Part shown: one piece after another, positions 7,070-10,177 of the stretch
Position numbering within the stretch: position 1 is the stretch's first letter
Layout of the letters: the number at the start of each line of letters is the position of its first letter
Assembly: GCA_937957815.1 (NCBI GenBank)
Contig: CALFXN010000618.1
Span: 1 to 10,177, forward strand
Reading direction: 5' to 3'
DNA length: 10,177 nt
From: an uncultured Synergistales bacterium
GTDB lineage: Bacteria > Synergistota > Synergistia > Synergistales > Aminobacteriaceae
Made by a program: the position numbers and the translations under genes
Notes under the pieces: model-generated
The model's database searches: none
The model's input: only the letters and a program-made list of their open reading frames with translations
Told to the model about the DNA's origin: nothing

Positions 7070-8275
7070 TCAGCGTTCCTCCTCTTCCGGAAGCCGGGTT
7101 TGAACGGGCTCCGTCCCTGCCGCGATCGCCGCGGCGATTGTCCGCGTCGCCTCGCCGATGTCCGACACGATCGCGACGTTCAGTCCGCTCTCCTCGAGGA
7201 GTCTGACCCCCTCTTCGACATTGGATCCGGAAAGCCTGATGATGACGGGGACCGTGATTTCAAGGCTCCGGGCGGCGTCCGCGATGCCCTGTGCGACTTT
7301 GTCGCAGCGGACGATGCCGCCGAAGATATTCACGAAGATCGCGCGGATCTGCTTCTGGCGCGCGAGAATTCGGAACCCATGTGCGATAGTCTCCGGCGTG
7401 GCGATGCCTCCCACGTCAAGAAAGTTGGCGGGATCGCCGCCCGCCATCTTGACGAAATCCATCGTCGCCATCGCGAGTCCCGCGCCGTTGACCATACACC
7501 CCACCGTTCCGGGGAGCTTGATGAAACTGAGACCGTAGGACCGGGCCTCGTTTTCGTCCATGTCCTGTTCCGAAAGATCGCGCATCCGCGCGACGTTCCG
7601 CTGGCGAAAGAGCGCGTTGTCGTCGACGTCCATCTTGACGTCGACCGGGACGAGTTCGCCGTCCGCCGTGACCGCGAGCGGGTTCAGCTCGAGGAGCAGG
7701 CATTCGTGATCCATGAAGACCCGGTAGAGCGTTTCGAAGAGGGGGTGGATCCTGTCCCTGCGGGCGGGGTCGAGGTCGAGGAACGCCATGATCTCCCGCG
7801 TGTGGAATGAGCTGTACCCCGTATAAGGGTTGATGGGGATCTTCCGGATTTTTTCGGGTTGCGCGATTCCGATGGTTTCGACGTCCGTTCCGCCCTCCGA
7901 ACAGACGACGATGACGGGGCAGACCCGTTCCCTGTCCAGGGAGATCGATACGTAGAGTTCCCTTCGTATATCCACAACCTTTTCGACAAGAACCTTCCGA
8001 ACCGGAACGCCATCCGTTCCGGTCTGCTTCGTCACCAGCGAACGCCCGAAGAGGTCCGCGGCTTCCCTGCGGACTTCATCCGCACTCCGGCACAGACGCA
8101 CGCCCCCCGCCTTCCCCCTGCCCCCGGCCAGGATTTGCGCCTTGAGGACAGAGGGGAACCCGATTTGCATGGAATGCAACCACGCTTCGTCGGGGAAGTA
8201 CGCCAGGCGTGCTTCCGGAAGCGGGATTCCATGACGACCGAGGATTTCTTTCCCCTGGTACTCGTGAAGTCTCAT
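7070..8275 (-). CDS. sucC: Succinate-CoA ligase (NDP-forming) beta subunit
   Basis: The 401-residue beta subunit, which binds the nucleotide through an ATP-grasp domain. The N-terminus MRLHEYQGKEIL is typical. The glycine-rich loop GGRGKAGGV spans 51-59, the metal-binding ELNPL is at 196-200, and DDNALFRQ at 218-225 matches the E. coli protein. The C-terminal ligase domain has GCMVNGAGLAMATMD (259-273), NFLDVGG (284-290) and VNIFGGIVRCD (315-325). The start at ATG 8275 has AGGAGGG (8281-8287) 5 bp upstream. It is the first gene of the likely sucC-sucD-eamA operon and has its own promoter. In a fermenter it would most likely run towards ATP formation from an acyl-CoA. Confidence 0.94.
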   Translation of the reverse strand: MRLHEYQGKEILGRHGIPLPEARLAYFPDEAWLHSMQIGFPSVLKAQILAGGRGKAGGVRLCRSADEVRREAADLFGRSLVTKQTGTDGVPVRKVLVEKVVDIRRELYVSISLDRERVCPVIVVCSEGGTDVETIGIAQPEKIRKIPINPYTGYSSFHTREIMAFLDLDPARRDRIHPLFETLYRVFMDHECLLLELNPLAVTADGELVPVDVKMDVDDNALFRQRNVARMRDLSEQDMDENEARSYGLSFIKLPGTVGCMVNGAGLAMATMDFVKMAGGDPANFLDVGGIATPETIAHGFRILARQKQIRAIFVNIFGGIVRCDKVAQGIADAARSLEITVPVIIRLSGSNVEEGVRLLEESGLNVAIVSDIGEATRTIAAAIAAGTEPVQTRLPEEEER

Positions 8276-8310
8276 GTTCTCCCTCCTGTCGAGATATATG
8301 ATGCGGACAG

Positions 8311-8339
8311 AGTATATTCAGCTGGCACCGATGTGTAAA
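8311..8339 (-). promoter_or_regulatory. Sigma-70 promoter of the sucCD operon with A/T-rich upstream tract
   Basis: On the minus strand, TTTACA (8334-8339) and TATACT (8311-8316) each match consensus at five of six bases, with a 17-bp spacer. Transcription would start near 8304, giving a leader of about 28 nt that carries the strong sucC RBS. Directly upstream, 8344-8388 is almost pure A/T, with a run of eight T (A on the coding strand) ending 5 bp from the -35, so it may act as an UP element. Confidence 0.65.
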
Positions 8340-8343
8340 TAGG

Positions 8344-8388
8344 ATTTTTTTTAATTATTAAAAGATAATAATGATAATATTTTATTAT
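8344..8388. other. 45-bp A/T-only tract (two G) in a GC-rich region
   Basis: This stretch has only two G and no C. It includes T8 at 8345-8352 and the 11-bp palindrome TTAATTATTAA at 8351-8361. It lies upstream of the sucC -35 and downstream of the hydrogenase gene. It may be an UP element, a curved or nucleoid-protein-binding segment, or residue of an insertion. The rest of the 8276-8439 gap holds the promoter, the RBS and a hairpin; no gene is seen there. Confidence 0.55.
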
Positions 8389-8398
8389 GCTTCGCTCC

Positions 8399-8420
8399 AT
8401 CCGAAAACGTTCCTTCGGAT
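8399..8420 (-). terminator. Hairpin after the hydrogenase gene, possible weak terminator
   Basis: ATCCGAA (8399-8405) pairs with TTCGGAT (8414-8420) over 7 bp with an 8-nt loop, 19 bp past the hydrogenase stop. An overlapping 12-bp palindrome, TTCGGATCCGAA, spans 8414-8425, so two alternative structures are possible. On the minus strand no U-run follows at once, only A/T-rich sequence about 10 nt further, so termination efficiency is doubtful. Confidence 0.35.
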
Positions 8421-8439
8421 CCGAATCATGCGGTGGTCG

Positions 8440-9891
8440 TCAAACTTGCGTATCGGACGCCGTTTTGGCAATGGCATGCGTCTTTATGATTCCCGAAGCG
8501 ACACGACGATCGACCAATACGCCCGATCCGCCGACACATCCGCCACAACAAGCCATTCCTTCGATGAAGTTCACGTCGCGTTTTCCCGATATCGCCTCAG
8601 CGACGACTTCCTTGCACCCCTTCAATCCTTCGCAACAGCATCCATTCAAACATGCGGCATCATTCGATTCGTTCAGGACATTGCCTACAGCCCGCAGGAC
8701 TCCGCCTGAACACGCAAATCCATTGCCGTCACCGGGAGCGCGACGTTCAGAAACGCCTGCCCCGGTCCGGGATGTTTCGATTCCCGCTCCAGTGAACATT
8801 GCAAGAAGTTCCTCGTAGGTAATGACGAAATCGACGAGAGTTGTATATTCAAGCGCTTCGGTTTTTTTTGCCGCGCACGGACCGATGAATACCAGAATAG
8901 CGTCAGGATGTTTCTTTTTGACGACGTTCGCAATCGTTGCCATTGGGGAAACCGTTTTTGAGATATGAGTGACGCTATCTCCAAAATTTGTCCGGATCAT
9001 GGATACGAAAGCCGGACAACACGAAGTGGTTAAGAATTTTTCGTGACGCTCGATAACGGATTCTTTGAATTCGCGTGCTTCGCTGCGGGCCGTTATCTCC
9101 GCACCTTCGGCCGCTTCGTAGACATTTTGGAACCCAAGCGCTTTAATGGCGCTGATAATCTGGTTCAGGCTTACGCCGACACCGAATTGTCCTTCTATCG
9201 ACGGCGCGATAAGTGCCATGACCTCTTTTCCCCGCCTGATTTCCTGAATCACCTGGACGATATATGTACGTTCTCCGATTGCTCCAAAGGGGCACGCGTT
9301 GATGCAGGCTCCGCACTGCACGCATTTGTCGTAGTCGATGATCGCGCGACGGTTGCTGTCTGCGTGTAACGCGCCGAGTTCGCAGGCCCGCTCGCATGGT
9401 CTGATGTTTTCGATGATTGCGCCGTATGGGCACGATTTTCTGCACATGCCGCACTTGATGCAAAGAGTCTCGTCGATGCAGGCTCTGTTGTGATGAATGC
9501 TTATGGCCTTCCGGGGGCAACTGGCGATGCAATGATGTGCGATGCAATTCTGGCACGCGTCGGTGACGAGGAACTTGTCGAGCGGGCACTGATCGCACGC
9601 TTCCGGAAGAACATTGACGATCGGCATATCGCTTGCGACGTGCCCTTTCGCAGCCAGTATCGCCGATTCCCGGACATCGTTCGTCAGCGGCTGGCTCAGC
9701 GCGATATTGATTCTCTCCCTGAGCACCGCGCGTTCTTTGTGGACACAGCATCGGTATCTCGGGCCTTTCTCTGTCGCGATGCCTGTCATGATGGTTGCTA
9801 CTTTATCAGCCAGAGCGCCTTCACGAGCGAGTTTCGCCAGTTCCGTGAGCACCCTGCGACGCAACTGGACCATTGCTGTCTCGCTACGCAT
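8440..9891 (-). CDS. Monomeric [FeFe] hydrogenase, group B-like, with multiple Fe-S clusters
   Basis: A 483-residue cytoplasmic enzyme for reversible H2 formation, probably with ferredoxin. Residues 1-98 are a helical domain seen in group B relatives. Cysteine groups follow: C99/C102, C113/C116/C121/C125, C144/C147/C150/C154, C166/C170 and C190/C193/C196/C200; two are classic [4Fe-4S] motifs. The H-cluster domain has TSCCP (289-293), GPCAAKKTE (337-345) and EGMACCGGC (444-452), giving ligands C292, C339, C448 and C452. Aligned by eye to clostridial CpI, the proton-path residues are kept: C291, E271, E274 and S311. L1 ends in Phe (TSCCPAF) rather than the usual Trp, and L2 has Gly before Pro instead of Met. 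Extra cysteines occur at 394, 414, 418-420, 426 and 449. AAGGAAGG precedes ATG 9891 by about 8 bp. G+C is clearly lower than in its neighbours. No maturation genes (hydEFG) are in the window. Confidence 0.9.
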   Translation of the reverse strand: MRSETAMVQLRRRVLTELAKLAREGALADKVATIMTGIATEKGPRYRCCVHKERAVLRERINIALSQPLTNDVRESAILAAKGHVASDMPIVNVLPEACDQCPLDKFLVTDACQNCIAHHCIASCPRKAISIHHNRACIDETLCIKCGMCRKSCPYGAIIENIRPCERACELGALHADSNRRAIIDYDKCVQCGACINACPFGAIGERTYIVQVIQEIRRGKEVMALIAPSIEGQFGVGVSLNQIISAIKALGFQNVYEAAEGAEITARSEAREFKESVIERHEKFLTTSCCPAFVSMIRTNFGDSVTHISKTVSPMATIANVVKKKHPDAILVFIGPCAAKKTEALEYTTLVDFVITYEELLAMFTGAGIETSRTGAGVSERRAPGDGNGFACSGGVLRAVGNVLNESNDAACLNGCCCEGLKGCKEVVAEAISGKRDVNFIEGMACCGGCVGGSGVLVDRRVASGIIKTHAIAKTASDTQV

Positions 9892-9919
9892 GATATCGCC
9901 TTCCTTGATTTGCGTTGAA

Positions 9920-10177
9920 TTATTTCCCGAAGCGGAGCGGCGGCTCGAGGTCGCACCGCGCGAGAAAATCCCGGTCTTCGAAGATCGCCGGCAGCTGGCC
10001 GGTCCCCGCGACGCTTCCGCGGTACAGAACGACGGCGCTGTTGCATACGTCGAGCGCCATGTCGAGATCGTGAGTTGCGATGACGAGCGTCGTTCGGAGC
10101 GAAGAAAGAACGGAGATCAGCATTCTGCGGGATTTCGGGTCGAGCGACGCCGTGGGTTCGTCGAGGGCGAGAACGTC
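9920..10177 (-). CDS. ABC transporter ATP-binding protein, C-terminal part (CbiO/EcfA-like)
   Basis: Only the last 85 codons are present; the gene runs out of the window. It begins at Walker B and the D-loop (LALDEPTASLDP) and continues to the switch histidine in VIATHDLDMALDVC. A C-terminal tail with LYRGSVAGTG and a final leucine/proline-rich segment (CDLEPPLRFGK) follows. That tail resembles ATPases of ECF and cobalt/nickel importers (CbiO, EcfA). The P-loop and signature motif lie outside, so the identification rests on the tail alone. The stop is TAA at 9920-9922. The hydrogenase begins 28 bp later on the same strand, with no promoter visible in between, so they may be co-transcribed. 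A metal or vitamin importer is likely; the substrate is unknown. Confidence 0.85.
   Translation of the reverse strand, partial: DVLALDEPTASLDPKSRRMLISVLSSLRTTLVIATHDLDMALDVCNSAVVLYRGSVAGTGQLPAIFEDRDFLARCDLEPPLRFGK

Noticed and set aside
8371..8818. Short + strand open frames opposite the hydrogenase 3' end
   Set aside because: They lie antisense to the conserved L3 region of the hydrogenase, lack an RBS, and show no conserved features.
8276..9919. Insertion-sequence ends or target duplications flanking the low-G+C hydrogenase gene
   Set aside because: Only a 6-base match (TTGCGT) was seen on both sides, which is expected by chance; no transposase or terminal inverted repeat was found.

Overview
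The window is GC-rich (about 60-65% G+C by eye in most genes) and reads as accessory metabolism of an anaerobic, fermentative, probably diderm bacterium. The reasons are a TRAP transporter whose binding protein carries a cleavable Sec signal rather than a lipobox, a succinyl-CoA-synthetase-type ligase pair, and an [FeFe] hydrogenase. A Synergistota-like or similar amino-acid or organic-acid fermenter would fit, but the phylum is a guess from gene content. The genes form two convergent blocks that meet at a strong hairpin at about 5257-5297.

Left block (+ strand). The window opens inside an OmpR/PhoB-type response regulator that has an in-frame TAG at 28-30, where family members normally have a coding residue, so it looks like a pseudogene or a sequencing error. 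A well-formed sigma-70 promoter (-35 at 506-511, -10 at 529-534) precedes a likely operon of five genes: a FadR-type GntR regulator (FCD domain), a COG1237-type metallo-beta-lactamase-fold hydrolase, and the three parts of a TRAP transporter (dctP binding protein, dctQ small permease, dctM large permease). The natural reading is a catabolic module in which a small organic acid is bound by the regulator and imported by the transporter. The role of the MBL enzyme is unknown.

Right block (- strand). Reading leftwards from the window end are the C-terminal part of an ECF/CbiO-like ABC ATPase, then 28 bp later a group-B-like [FeFe] hydrogenase of 483 residues. After a 163-bp gap with a 45-bp A/T tract and a near-consensus promoter come sucC, sucD and an EamA/DMT-family exporter. 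sucC-sucD-eamA are tightly packed (a 2-bp gap, then a 4-bp GTGA overlap). The pair would make ATP (or GTP) from an acyl-CoA by substrate-level phosphorylation, and the exporter may remove a product. The hydrogenase gene is visibly lower in G+C (samples of 45-53%) and uses different codons from its neighbours, which suggests acquisition by transfer.

The most interesting points are the cysteine-rich H-cluster domain of the hydrogenase, the coupling of an uncharacterised MBL enzyme to a TRAP importer, the sucCD-exporter coupling, and the single-codon lesion in the response regulator. No tRNA, rRNA, CRISPR array, insertion sequence or phage gene was seen.
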